The notes: generated by a model not told the origin, from the letters alone. A DNA stretch of 64,000 bases from Bimastos eiseni (GCA_959347315.1 OY365806.1:38467439-38531438); one strand, 5' to 3'; positions 23,067 to 34,537 are shown, counted from the stretch's first letter. Numbers and translations: made by a program.

Positions 23067-23248
23067 GCATTCGGCGAAAGTTTCGAGGACGCAATGCAAT
23101 TCTATAGGATGAACATAGACAAGAAGGAGGCGGTAGACAGAGCCCAGTTCAAGTATAAATGCTGTGGGAATAAGAACTGGACGGACTGGGAGAGGATTGG
23201 ATGGATCAATCTCGATTACCTCGACAACGAAGATGCCAACGTCAATGC
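23067..23248 (+). CDS. Tetraspanin (peripherin/ROM1-like), large-loop exon
   Basis: Preceded by a pyrimidine tract and acceptor (TGTTTCCTCAG), the exon opens in phase 0 with AFGESFEDAMQFYRMN and contains FKYKCCGNKNWTDWERIGW. The CCG motif is the tetraspanin hallmark, and the NWTDW...W spacing after it is closest to peripherin-2/ROM1. These membrane proteins organise photoreceptor disc rims in vertebrates; the role here is unknown. The donor is probably GTCAGT at 23249, leaving phase 2. Reading on reaches a stop at 23303. A GTGAGT at about 23341 is the alternative donor but lies after that stop. No later exon was found in the window. Confidence 0.68.
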
Positions 23249-23639
23249 GTCAGTACATAATGACATCATGTCCCTTTCTAGCTTCGCGATTAGCATATTT
23301 TAATGCCAATCAGTACAAAAGCTCGTCCTGAGAGGAGACGCGGTGAGTGAGGTCTTGAAGTTAAAATTTGGATTTGGATTCAACTCTGTCTATTGGTGAG
23401 TGTTCAATGACATTTAGGCGAGCTGCGGTACCCAATTTCAGGTTTCTATATGTGGTCTGGTTATCTCATCACGCATCTCGATGATGCAACGACGCGCTCT
23501 TTTAGTGGTTGGAACATGCACTTGCCAATATCTTCGCTTGAGGACTACATTTGTCACAGCAATCGATTGCGCATGCACTTTATACGTACACTTCGTCTAC
23601 TATTTGTTCGCTCTTTGAGCAGCGACTATAAGCTTATAC

Positions 23640-23810
23640 GTTATGCGATGACCCATCAAGTTAGCCCATACAAAATAGCCCAGACAAAACAGCCTCGACA
23701 AATATCTTCGATAAAATTGCCTCAGACAAGAAAGCTCCAGACAAAATAGCCCCAGACAACCTAGCTCCAGAAAAAAATTAATAGCCTTCAACAAAATAGG
23801 CAAAATGCTG
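23640..23810 (+). repeat. Minisatellite, ACAAAATAGCCCCAG-type units
   Basis: About ten degenerate 14-16-bp units (for example CAGACAAAATAGCCC, GACAAGAAAGCTC) run in the plus orientation. A comparable array in the opposite orientation lies at 25935-26060 (CTATTTTGCTGGGC...). The arrangement resembles the inverted minisatellite ends of the Mutator-like element at 41849-43616, but no target duplication was found. Confidence 0.7.
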
Positions 23811-25104
23811 TTCTTTTAGCCTTTTGATGCCGGCATCCGTCTTTTAAAAGCAACCTCTCTCCTTTCAGCATAGCTGATCATATCCATTGTCGATAGATTC
23901 AGTGGGTTGCGTGCCTTTCTATAGCTGCATTTTACTGCATTATAGTGTGACGGACTCCCCCCCCCCTTAACTGTATGAGGACGCCATCCTCACTCTGCGG
24001 TGGTATTGGCACTGAGCTAGATGTACTCGAACAACAACCAAGATGACGACGATACCTAGCTTTGGCGACGCCGACTGACGATGAGTGCACCAGCGACACG
24101 CAGTCAACTGGCGATGAACAACGACGAGTAACACACCAGCGACACACAGTCAACTGACGACGAGCGACGAAGGCCCGACGTCAGACGAGGGCAGCGGCCG
24201 ACACCTTTGGTGTGACGACGACGACGACGGAGACCCGACGACAGACAAGGCGGCGGCGACGACTGACGATGACTGCGCCAGCAACACACAGTCAAATGGC
24301 GACCGCGACGAAGACCCGGTGACAGACGAGGTCGGCGACCAACACCCCTGATATGGCAACGACGACGAGAGACGACAGTCGTCTGTGACGGGAGAGACAG
24401 ACAAATCAGTGTTGGGCCAAATATAAATTATGTTGGGCCAACAACATTGGGGTAAACTAAAACAAATTACGTTGGGCCCACTCCCTCCTAACGCTTTGAG
24501 CAGCCAATAGCACCTTGATCAGATAATAATTGAAAAATAAGAAGTAATCAAAATTCAAAATTGGGCAGGCCAGGTTTGCAACAATAGGCTACGTAAACCC
24601 TAACGTCAGTCAGGCCCAGCTCAAGAGATTTGGAGGTCCTTGGCAAAGCTACATTTCAAATGCCCTCTTACCCACATCATCATAACCTGATATGATGTCA
24701 TTAGCTCTTTTTTATTTAAGTTTTTCGTTTTCTTAACTAAAGCATCAATATGACATGTAACTATTATTCAAATAGTTATATGAATTAATTACCACTGTCT
24801 GTCAACAAAGAAATGATCAATAGTTTGATGATCTATATAATGAAGTTGTTAGAATGTTAGAATTGATAAGAGTGTTTAAGGGACTAACGTTGTTTCATTT
24901 TTTTTATTTGCAAAAAATAAATTTAATATTGATTGTGCAAAATTGGCGGCCTCTAAATATCGGCGGCCCTAGGCGGCTGTCTAGTTTACCTAACAGACGA
25001 TCCTGTCGTAACGTCAATAATCGTAAATCACTTATTAATAACTATGCAGACTAATTATTAAATCGTTTCTTTTTTAAGTCATCAACTAACAGTTGATCAG
25101 ATAA
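23811..25104. other. GACGACG-rich tandem repeats, otherwise no gene
   Basis: From about 23990 to 24410, GC-rich units repeat imperfectly. Recurrent words are CAGCGACACACAGTCAACTG, GACGACGACGAC and GACAGACGAG(G/C), with a period near 90-110 bp. The block produces overlapping Ser/Val-rich ORFs on the minus strand that are not genes. The TTGGGCC word recurs at 24410-24480. 24480-25104 shows nothing recognisable apart from GGCGGCC words at about 24945-24975. Confidence 0.6.
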
Positions 25105-25735
25105 GTGACTTCCAAATTGGCAACTTTATGTTTAAATATAAACCTAATTTACTCCCGCGATTTTTTGATTGCTACTTCCAGAAAATGTCTGATATCCACA
25201 TATATTTATTCAATAGGGTCGGCTGGTAGCCTCAGACCCATTCGCTATCGTGTTAATGCCCATGGTTTTTCCTTGAAAAATTTTCAAGGTCCATCTTTCT
25301 GGAATTCACTACCCATAGCATTGAAAATCATTTCATTTTATCAGTCCTTAAGACATATTTAAGTAGGTACTTGATTTCTCATGTCTTCTTGTCATAGCTT
25401 CATTTAATGTTAGCCTAGCCATTAATTCATTCATCTGAACGACCGTACAATGTGCAATTTAGGTAACTAATTAAGTTTTACTGTTACTGTATATTACGTC
25501 ATTAATTAATTTTTATTTTATTGCATATTTTCTGTCTCCTTATCTTATTCTGCCTCCCATTCAACGTGAAAGGTTTATATTTGATGATTTGTGTGTCCCT
25601 TCTTAGCGGGGCCTTCCTGGCCCCTTTGGGTGTCTCCCTTTGTATTCTAATACCATCTACTTGTTACCTAATTATATTCTATTTGAAGGATGCAATAAAA
25701 GAGTATGCTATGCTATGTTATGTTATTTGTCACAA
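25105..25735 (+). pseudogene. LINE 3' end (L2/CR1/Jockey-type) with tail repeat
   Basis: The frame to 25362 carries IRYRVNAHGFSLKNFQGPSFWNSLPIALK, shown only in part. The FS...GP.xWNSLP pattern is the standard C-terminal end of many animal LINE RT proteins. A 3' UTR of about 350 bp follows, with GGGGCCTTCCTGGCCCC, and ends at ATGCTATGCTATGTTATGTT, a short tandem tail typical of L2/CR1-like LINEs. It is 5'-truncated, as expected for target-primed insertion. Confidence 0.8.
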
Positions 25736-28204
25736 GTCAATTGCCAATGCATAACTTGTATCAAGCTTATGAGTTCATTATTTAATTAATGTTGACAAGA
25801 TATTGACATTCACATTTTACAAAACCACCAACGCTGCCGTAATCCGTAATTAATTTATACCAATGATTACTCAAGATTATTTATATACTCTTCTGACTAA
25901 AACATCCACTAATTTCGAAATATATTGACTAACAATGACGGGGTAATTTCGTCAGAGGCGGTTATGTCAGAGGCGATTTTGTTAGGAGCAATTTTTTTCT
26001 GGGACTATTTTGCTGGGCTATTTTTCAGGGCTATTTGAAGGAGCCTTTTTGTCGGGGCGCCATATTATATATATCTACATGGCTGGGGTACCGGGCATTC
26101 GCCCGGGTGAAGAAGATTATGGGGCACCTTGATTGAGGACGAAGTTGTGGGGATGTGGGGAGGCATTCCTGTTTTGTAGCATCTGCAGCCTGTCGTTCCT
26201 GACTAGCCTGAGGGGACTCGGCAGCCCTGCAGGAGGATGCCTGTCTGGCAGAATTCACCTTTCCTCAATCTAATCCCTCCTCCTCCTCATCTCTACTTCT
26301 TCTCTATCTCCGTCTTTGCTAATTTCTATTCACTCTTTGTTCTCAATTACCTTTTCCCAACTTTCTCCCCTTCCTCAACTTCTCCCCGTATCCTAACCGA
26401 TTTTTCCTCCCACCTCGCCCTCGTTTTGACACTCCTCATCCTCTTCTCATCGTCACCCTTGTCCTTTCCCCTGCTCCATAATCCTTCCCTACGACTTCCT
26501 CCTCTTCCTCCTCCTCCTCCGCTTCCTCCTCAACAATCCACCAACTCCTATACTGGATGTCCATGGTGTTCCCCGAGCGAAGCTGTAAAAGTGTAAGCGA
26601 AAAGACAGACGCCAACACAGAATCTAGATATCATATCTAGATAAAGAGTATTTATAGTACAGACCGTCTGTGCAAACTTGACGTCACCGTAGTTTACTCA
26701 GATGGACGATTTCTTCGAAAGTCTTTGCAATGTAATGTAATGTAAATCCATGAAAATTTCTCAGCGCCCACAAAAGCCACGTCAGAGAGTCCAGCTTAGT
26801 CACCGGCGCTAATTATACACCTATACAAAGCAGACAGGCAGGCTACTCTATACGCCTATACAAAGCAGAGAGACAGGCAGACAGGCACGCAGACAGCTGG
26901 TGGAGGCAAGTAAACGCTGGTAGGCTACGTGTACGAAGGAGTCTTTGTTTCTATGGGTGTGTGAGGGTGCGCCGTAGGTTTTATGTCCCGGGAGACGTGG
27001 AAGACGGCATGAACGGCCTTCGAGTGTTCCCCGAGCCAACGGTGTAAGTTTGGAGTGAATTACTCTAAAAGTGTGCAAATGCATCGACTGCCACGGACAC
27101 ACATTCAGACAGACAGAAGCCTTGTCTTATATATATATATATGTATATATATATATAGCGTTGGTGGTTTTGTAAAATGTTAATGTCAATATTTTGTCAA
27201 CATTAATTAAACAATGAACTCATAAGCTTGATACAAGTTATGCATATATATATATATAATGTTAAGATACAACTTTGACCAACGTATTAGTCTCAGAAGC
27301 AGTAGGCCATATGGGGGTTTTAAAACAGTGAGTAGCAGCAGTCTAGGCGAATTAAAAAACTGACTAATATGCGAACCCAAACTCTCTACATGGACAGAAT
27401 TTAAGTCAGCTATTGGTGCATGGAGATGGGGCTGAACGGATGAGGCTATCCGTTCTTCTCCTCCTCCTATACAAACCAGAATTTGAATTCGGGGTCCTTG
27501 AGTCTGTCCAAAGACCATGGACCTTTGGTCCATGGAGCCTCACAGGTATCTCTGTGTTGCCTGCAACCACCCATTTTCCCCGTGATGGTCTCGTATGCGA
27601 AGAGCCTCCTACGTAGCTGGAGAGCACCTCAAGGGGAATAACATCGTTTCTATGCTCTCTGAAGTATGATTTATAGCATATGTCAACAACTAGTTTTTTA
27701 ATTGAACAAATAGGGTTAATTTATGTGTAACAGTTGCAAAAATGCCATTTGTAGCGAAGAATAAGTGCGCTTGGCACCAACACGCTAAACTTACAACTTG
27801 TAATCGAAATTGTGTGTAGGTAAGTATTGTCGCACGCATAATTAAAAAGAGGTGGATTGGTGATAGTATCATGCTTTGAGTGTGGTATTGGAGTACATAG
27901 CAGTGTAGAGCTGTGAATACCTTGTAACCATATCAGAGTACGTCAAAAACTGTACTATAGAGATCCAAACAGATGAATCATCAGAAAATGGAAAAGGTTA
28001 TCATCGATAGAAATAGACTGTTTTTCATACGATCTAGGAGAACCACACGATTTGTGAAACTATGCCACTATGATTTGGACATATTGCGAATTATTGTGTC
28101 CCTACGAGGTCTCTAAATAGTCTTGTGGCGCTGTCGGGTCAGAGGAGCACGGAAAGAGGAGTGTTTCTATCCTGTAGAATCAGGCCAGCATTCACAGTTT
28201 AATT
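25736..28204. other. Repeat mosaic without recognised genes
   Basis: Contents: an about 85-bp repeat present in opposite orientations at 25757-25840 and 27159-27243 (CATAACTTGTATCAAGCTTATG...); an inverted minisatellite at 25935-26060; a C/T-rich tract at 26265-26530 whose poly-Pro/Leu/Ser ORF I reject; and a dispersed repeat starting GTGTTCCCCGAGC at about 26567 and 27024. That repeat's 27024 copy ends in (TA)n at 27128-27160. The 27250-28204 stretch shows nothing recognisable; it may contain the left end of the Polinton-like element. Confidence 0.55.
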
Positions 28205-28841
28205 CTAAACTGACTTTGAAAGTTGCTTTAAAAATTCTTCTCTGGCTGCATCGTGACCTTGCTTGTATAGATACTTGTTTATCTCCTCTTCGACAGAACC
28301 ACCAACAAATTTGAGTAGTATCTGGTCTTTTATATCACGATACTTTTCTACTTCCTCAAGAATAAGCTTAAATTCATCCTCACTGATCTCATTATCCTCT
28401 AAGGCTTTCAAAACATGACTGTGGATGGTGTTCAATTTACAGCTGGCTAGAACGCGTATAGCCTCGTGTTTTCCAACCTTGGCCGAGCATCTTCTAGTGA
28501 TGGCAACACAGGAAATATCGAACACACTCACAATCCCCGCAATTACCTCGAGAGCTATTCCTGGAACTAGTCCGACCCCTGTTATCAATAATGCAGTGCC
28601 TCCAGCACCTGTTCCAAGGCCAAGAAGTGCAAAAGTTGCCGACGCGCCGTTAACGAAATTAACAGCTCTGTCATATTTTTTACAGACGACTGCGAGCCTC
28701 AACCTTTGACCTCAGGAACTTCTCCAGTTCCCCAATCTTCTGCACACGGAAAGCCTGCGGCGTTGTCTCAGAAAAGTCCTTCGTTGGCGGTGACGCTTCA
28801 TCTGAGGCTTTTGAGGCTGCTAGATTTGAATATAAAGACAT
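28205..28841 (-). pseudogene. Small hydrophobic Polinton-associated protein
   Basis: The gene starts at 28841 (MSLYSNLAASKASDE), 58 bp after the stop of the fibre-like frame. It has a charged helical N-terminus (KIGELEKFLRSKVEARSRL), two Gly/Ala-rich hydrophobic segments (ASATFALLGLGTGAGG and GVGLVPGIALEVIAGIV) and an acidic helical C-terminus (NEISEDEFKLILEEVEKY). A 1-base frameshift sits in the A-run at about 28678. I recognise the type as common in invertebrate mobile DNA but know no function. Its place at one end of the capsid gene block suggests a structural or membrane role (inference). Confidence 0.65.
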
Positions 28842-28898
28842 TTTATAGTTCTTCTAACAGTAATGTTATGGTTAATAAAACATCAGGAGTGTTTACAG

Positions 28899-31330
28899 CT
28901 ACCCTTTTTTACCCTCAACACGCCAACCTGTCTGGCTTGGAATAAATATCACCCGTGTTGCATCAAATTGCGAACTAGAAACGTCCACTGTCCAATCCAT
29001 GATGCGAATCGAACTCGCGCCGAGAAGTGTTAATTTCCAGAATCCCCAATCTATATATATATCATAGCTGGTGCGTTCTGTAAGGTTATACAGGGATATC
29101 TAGTTGATGATAGTGAAACATTATGCCACGCATTCGAGGTCAATGAACCGCTTGATGTATAAATGTCACGAGTAAAGTAGACCTTTGACACAAAATCGAT
29201 ATGTTTCTGAGGAACAGCAACCAACATATCTGCGGTGGGTTGTGGGATATCATACCCCCAGTTGGTCAGCCCAATCCTATCATCGAGGCCATATTTATGC
29301 ATATTTGTTTCCCCGTTTTGTCTGAGATAACCTCAAATCTTGTGAGTCAACTATCTGTTGTTCTTATACTATTCATTCCCCAACTTTAAAATTGGTGAAT
29401 ATCTAAATGATTCTAATTGAGACTGCCGTTGCTCTTTCAGTAGGATGGCGAGGTGCAGTAAACTTACAGAATTTATATGCAATGACTGTCGATTCAATAT
29501 TCTCGCACCCTCCCGATTATGCTAGGCGACGATCCGGTGTCTGAATCACACAGATCCCTAAACTCCACTATCCCATCATTAATGCGTCCTCCTACATTAA
29601 TCTGAAAGGACGGGGCGTCTGAGCCAAGGATCAAGTTCACTTTCCATATGCGTTAAGGCGTCAGACATTCAATCTGTAATCAACATCGAAAATCATTACC
29701 AGCGGGCCTCCAGGAACAAATTCAGTTATTAATGCAACTTATGGTATAAAAGCAGAAATTGCAGGAAAATTACCGCGTTCTGTTCTTGCGCTAACCCTCA
29801 AAACCCGTATAGTTACTTGTGTTGGATAATGGTGGGACATGTCCAGTATAGCAGCAGATTTTCAGATGAGTGATGTATTGGTTAATTGTGTCGCTGGCCA
29901 CCTATGTCACTTGCGCTACACTGGCAGAATCGCTTTCAGATGTTGGTGCATCTGTGGGAAGACCAGTAACTCTCTAACCACCCATAATCAAATCACCACT
30001 TATGGTATCGCCGGCTTTGAGCACATGAGCACCTCTAATTATAACATCCTGAGTATCTACATACTGCCTGACAGCTGTGTTCAAAATCAGATCTTTCTGG
30101 TCCGCATACTGTTTGGCAGCCTCTGTCCATGATCTGTAAACAACCTGACAGCCACATCTAACGCCGTAGTCCTCTCAGCCACGCGATCTTCGCTGATATT
30201 AATCTGATCTATTGTATAATTTCTAAGAGTGGTGAACTAAGCGTTGGATAATGGTGGGTCATATTGCTTGTTTGTTACATGTAGCGGTCCCGTGAGCGTT
30301 CAATCAAGGTTTGTCGTCAAGTTCGCCAACCACCTTTGGTACTTGTGCGATGGCGGCGTGACTTTCCGATGCTGGTGTGTCTGTGGGAAGACAAGTCACT
30401 CTTTTACCACTCATAATCAAATTACCAGTCATGGTATCACCATCTTTGAGCAAGTGATCTCTTCTAATTATAGCATCCTGTGAATTTGTTTCAGTTCTAA
30501 GAGCGATGACTTGTGCGTTGACATACACCGCTTCGAGGAGTTTGTTCTTTGATCTGCGTATTCCCTGGCAGCAGCCTGCTTCTGATCAACATATGACCTG
30601 ACAGCTGTGTCCAATGCCGTATCCTTTGTGATCTGCATATTCTTTAACCAAAGCATCTTGCTCGACTGCATACTGCCTTGTTATAGCACTCACGGCATCA
30701 ACTTATCGTTTGTTGGTTACGTGCATCACATCAATGGGCGCTCTATCAAAGTTTACCATGGTGTCTTCAACCACTTTTGTCACTTGCTCGATACTCGCAG
30801 CATCGCTTGCAGATGTTGGTGCATCTGTGGGGAGGCCAGTCGCTCTTTTACCGCTCATGATGAAATCACCTGTCTTGGTAACACCGGCTTTCAGCAGGTG
30901 AATATATCTGGGGTTATGTTCCGTCCGTTTGCAAACTGTATTGCTGCCGCAGTCTCCTCATCCGTATACTGCCTTGCAGCGGCTGTCTTATGGTCTGTGT
31001 ATGACCTAACAGCTACGCGTAAGGCGCTGTCTTTCTCGTCCGCATATCGACGAATCGAAGCACCTACTTAGTGCGGCATTCTTTTCATCCGCGTAACGCA
31101 TGAAGAGGGTACTAATCTCGGTTTTCAAGTCGTCACCGTGCTTCTCAGCAGCAGCAGCAGCAGCGTGCTGGTCTGCGTACCGTGTCCCTTGGCTTCAAGT
31201 AGCGGCATCGTCTCTGGATTTAGGAATGGAAAGGCTAATTATTCTGTGACCAACCATGTCTATGGTACCAGTAATCGTTCCACCAGAGAGTTGCAGATCA
31301 TCCAGGTCCAACGTATCCGCAAATTCCTTA
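28899..31330 (-). pseudogene. Fibre-like protein with tandem stalk repeats
   Basis: The stalk comprises repeats built on GDTMTGNLIMSGKRVTCLP plus a following TDTPASESHAAIAQV segment. Versions occur at about 31200-31300 (GGTITGTIDMVGHRI), 30740-30900 (KTGDFIMSGKRATGLP), 30300-30450 and 29870-30040. The last three are spaced by about 440 bp. This 'TGxLxMxGxxIxxLxxPxxxxDAA' pattern is typical of bacteriophage tail fibres and also of some animal virus-like elements. The C-terminal part (28899-29302) ends with a compact Trp-rich region (WGFWKLTLLGASSIRIMDW) that could be a head domain. Many stops and shifts lie between the repeats. Confidence 0.7.
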
Positions 31331-32221
31331 CTTGCAGCATCAGTTTCTTGTTTGAAAGGCAACAAGCATCCAGCGAGGTTTTTTTGTACCCAACTTAACG
31401 CTAAGTCGCCACGAGAAGGTAGTTGCCCTCGGTGCCGAAATATTGTCGCACTGAATGGCACGAAATGCTACGGGCACCTTGACCTTCGATTCGATCTGTT
31501 TCATGAGTATACTCTTGTACTCCAGAGCTGGAATTACATGTGGCATGAACCAGGACAGCTTAGACAGTGTAATTTGGCCGGCGGCTGCAGCGTTTTTCTT
31601 AAAGATCGCGTCGCTATCAGTTTGTCGACTTAGCAATAAAGACTGCTTAATTCCATACACGTCTTTGTGGTAATCGTCACAGAATAGGTGTCTGAGGGGA
31701 ATGGCGAACGAAAAGTATCAACCGGATTAGGCTTATCGATGATCATATGTCGCCTAGCTTCAAATCCCAGATTTGCTTCAGCGGCTGCTGTGGTCGTGTT
31801 CTTCTGCCAGCACGTGTTTTCGGACTTTCTCCTCTGGCAAATCGTCACCGTACACCAACATACCCTTCATCGTCGTGGCTTGTCCTGGGGACATGATGTT
31901 TTTGATCTCGGTGTGGTCAGCCAGGTATCGGATCTGAGAGAACATGTATGGATTGCATTGTTAACCAGTGAGACAACAGTGGCCGCAACATATGCGTCAT
32001 TTGTCGTTAACGTAAGTCTGTCCTCTACAAGAAGGTAACTCTTCGATGGCTGAGTGAAAATATCTTGGTTGTTGGATGTCTATCTGTATTGCCTGACCAT
32101 TATTGATGGCAGCAGGGTTTCGTGACTCATATTCGCGGAATTCATAAGATTCGAATCTGTTATCATCCGATATCACTGAACCTATGTCTAAGATATCGCT
32201 TGCCACATCGACAGTCGCCAT
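31331..32221 (-). pseudogene. Double-jelly-roll major capsid protein
   Basis: Starts at 32221 with MATVDVASDILDIGSV and a following acidic/aromatic stretch. The best preserved section (31340-31660) reads QITLSKLSWFMPHVIPA, VPVAFRAIQCDNI and TTFSWRLSVK, then PRWMLVAFQT. This matches the C-terminal half of the capsid protein family of Polintons. The gene spans only about 890 bp, clearly shorter than usual, and has several stops (about 31630, 31848, 31997). It ends abruptly where the fibre-like frame begins, so the last strands of the second jelly roll are missing. It would have built an icosahedral shell. Confidence 0.85.
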
Positions 32222-32366
32222 TGTAACGTTATCTACTAGTGGCGAATTTAAAACTTCAATTGCTATTACTACTTCTAATAACGACGACGATATATCTTGA
32301 AACCAGGCCCCGGTATGCGACTATTTATGTTAGCAGCAGCAGCTGGTTGAGTAGCAGCCATTTGCT

Positions 32367-32732
32367 TCAAATATTCAATGTGTTTTTTTCACTAAGCGCC
32401 TTCTCAAGAGGTATAGCTAGCGATGGAGCAGCAGTATTAGTAGCAGTAGGTCCTGCAGTAGCGCTGACAGCAGCGACACGTCTTGCCTTCACAGCATCAA
32501 CGATTTTCCTTACTGCAGAAGCGGTTGATGCTCCTGCTCTGGTCACACTGCCAGCCACATTAGCAATATTCGTTTTCACGTTTTTGTTTTCAGAGAAAAA
32601 ATTTCCTACAGGACCAAATGCTCTCGCAATCTTAGGTACCCCGTCAAATATTCCAGCTCCAACAATGGTCCTCCCACCATTTCGGGGTCGTCTTCGTCTT
32701 GCTGCAATCACAAACATGTTTCTATACACCAC
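32367..32732 (-). pseudogene. Basic core/pX-like protein
   Basis: A 121-residue frame with an Arg-rich start (RRRRPRNGGRTIVGAG), a hydrophobic/aromatic segment (FDGVPKIARAFGPVGNFF) and an Ala/Val/Thr-rich C-terminus. Its composition and its position just upstream of the capsid gene resemble the small basic virion (adenovirus pX-like) proteins of Polintons; the assignment rests mainly on this. The frame itself is intact. Its ATG may not be the original start, because it overlaps the end of the minor capsid-like frame. Confidence 0.5.
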
Positions 32733-32740
32733 GTATGTGA

Positions 32741-33572
32741 AATCTTTTTGTTATAGTTTCACCACGAAGGTTCAATTGCTTGCCATTTTGATCTGTCAGA
32801 AACACTCGCATACGCTGGACATTGCCTGCATGTGCCACGGGTAGATAGACCAGGTTATTAGGTGTTTCTATTGCCTTATATCCTGGTGAGACATCCAGAT
32901 ATTATATCGCAGTTGACGAGTATAGCATTCACCGAGAGTATGTTAACAGTGTTCTCTCCTTCCTTGTAACCGGAATGATAATCGTGGATCTAGTCTTGTT
33001 TACGCGGTAAGTGGCGTTCGTAAATTCTACATAGGCACGCAGGGTTGAGCTGTCAGCACCACTGTGATGTGGTGAGTACCCTTCTCCCTGTTCCAATCAC
33101 CGGTTTCTTCCAGCTGTCGTTGGATCGTGGAGTTAATCTGCGATATCTCGGAACATCCTTCGGACAGTGCAATCGTTTTCCATGATAAAACAGAATCGGA
33201 GCTGTAGACGAATACGTTATTACTGTCTTAAACACTCGGTATCGAGTTGTATCTCTCGAGTCTAATCAGAGCCTTCTCGCAGCGTTTTTTTCGGCTCGAA
33301 ATACAGAGTTGGAGTAAAGTGTAGAGCGTACTCGGTGGAAACAGTGGTTACCAGGATGATAGGACTTTCTTTTGGTGTAGTCAGGTTTAGGATCTCTTTG
33401 AGGATTTACTCAACGCGTTCCATTTTGGCCACTGTACACAGCGAGCAAATTTCGATTCAATTGGAGTGCTAACTCTTTGTCGTCTCAGTTCGTCGAGAAT
33501 GGCCAAGATCCCGTTGTTCAGGCCAGTGTTTCCCTCTTCTCTAGAGGCCATGAGGAGTTGCAACCTTTCCAC
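32741..33572 (-). pseudogene. Minor capsid (penton-like) protein
   Basis: Reading leftwards: an N-terminal helical segment (LLMASREEGNTGLNNG, LDELRRQR), a region with STEYALHFTPTLYFEP, then FTNATYRVNKTRSTIIIP. The C-terminus is NVQRMRVFLTDQNGKQLNLRG. The closing 'R-x-x-L-T-D-x-N-G-x-x-(I/L)-x-L-x-G' pattern is typical of the Polinton minor capsid family. Stops at about 32940 and 32910 and several shifts break it. The boundaries are approximate. It would have formed the capsid vertices. Confidence 0.55.
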
Positions 33573-33590
33573 GAGAGAGTCGGGGTTGTT

Positions 33591-34060
33591 TTAGAATTGC
33601 ACGTGATTTGCACCTTTACCCCGTACTAGTCGACACTTGCTGCTCCTACGACCGTGAACTGGTATCCCAGCCAGATGTATGAGGCTTCTAAAGGTATCGA
33701 TTGCTGATTGAGAGTATTGTTTGGACTTTAAAAAGCGTTTCGTTAACAGGCTTCTAAAGGCATCGATTGCTGATTGAGAGTATTGTTTGGACTTTAAAAA
33801 GCGTTTCGTTAACAGACTGTATAGCGATTCATCAGCAGGAGCTTGATAAACTAGATTTCCACATATATATACCAATAATTTCCCGGTTGATAATGCGTTG
33901 GGGTATGTATACAATTCACCAAACTTTCCACCCTGCATTTACAGAGGAGATACTAAACCCTTTCCTTTTTTGCCTGCTTTGGCCCTTGACCAATTGTGTA
34001 AGAGCTCTAATGTCTACATCTGGCTCGTTAGACGTTTCTTTATCTCTGTTCCGTGTAGCT
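33591..34060 (-). pseudogene. Unassigned Polinton ORF with 66-bp tandem duplication
   Basis: The frame contains a Lys/Arg-rich N-terminal piece and a duplicated 22-residue unit (LLTKRFLKSKQYSQSAID). It is encoded by two 66-bp copies at 33683-33748 and 33749-33814 that differ at two or three bases. The duplication keeps the frame. I do not recognise the protein. It lies between the minor capsid-like gene and the coiled-coil protein. Confidence 0.4.
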
Positions 34061-34201
34061 TTTGAAATTTAGAGCCAAGGTCGCTCCTATTATTTACGCT
34101 AATGGCTTCTATGATTGCCCTTAATTAATTCCACGTCGGTGAAATCGAGTTCACTGGGTGGTTTGAAACCATACTTTCTGATTATATCAAGGTCCAGACC
34201 C

Positions 34202-34537
34202 TTATCGACATCGATAGATTTCCTTGGAAGTTGGCGCCCAAATCGCCGGTCTGGTATCTGCAAACAGCACTTTTATTGGGTTAAATTTAGCTTCGGCTAG
34301 AATTTCTGATGGCATGCGTTCTAAGACACTGGTCACTTTTTGTAGATCCTTCCCCGTCATTGCCTGCGAATCAGCCGTTGCTGTTGCGATTGGTTGAAAA
34401 AGCTTAGTCGCATCGTCAAGCAGATCGGCTTCACCTAGTTTCTTATCCTGAAATCTCTGTCTTAGCCGACTCCTACGGTCTAAATAATCCTGCGTCAAAG
34501 CCTCACGCTGTTGTTTTGATGATACTTTAGTCCACAT
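34202..34537 (-). pseudogene. Coiled-coil/helical Polinton protein, unknown
   Basis: Starts MWTKVSSKQQREALTQDYL and continues as a predicted helical, charged protein (LDRRSRLRQRFQDKKL, LQKVTSVLERMPSEIL), ending FADTRPAIWAPTSKEIY. A further PPSELDFTDVELIK-like stretch on the same strand to about 34115 may belong to it after a shift. No function recognised. Polintons commonly carry one or two such helical proteins near the capsid genes. Confidence 0.45.

Noticed and set aside
24000..24410. Possible CRISPR-like or coding repeat block
   Set aside because: Units are degenerate GC-rich tandem repeats without constant repeats and unique spacers; eukaryotic context.
26237..26618. Pro/Leu-rich plus and Glu-rich minus ORFs
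   Set aside because: Both are frames of a C/T-rich tract.
28980..29040. tRNA-like word GCGAATCGAACTCGC
   Set aside because: Lacks a D-arm, anticodon arm and acceptor pairing on either strand; no tRNA gene found anywhere in the window.
32239..32844. 201-residue plus ORF
   Set aside because: Antisense shadow of the basic core-like and minor capsid-like frames on the minus strand.
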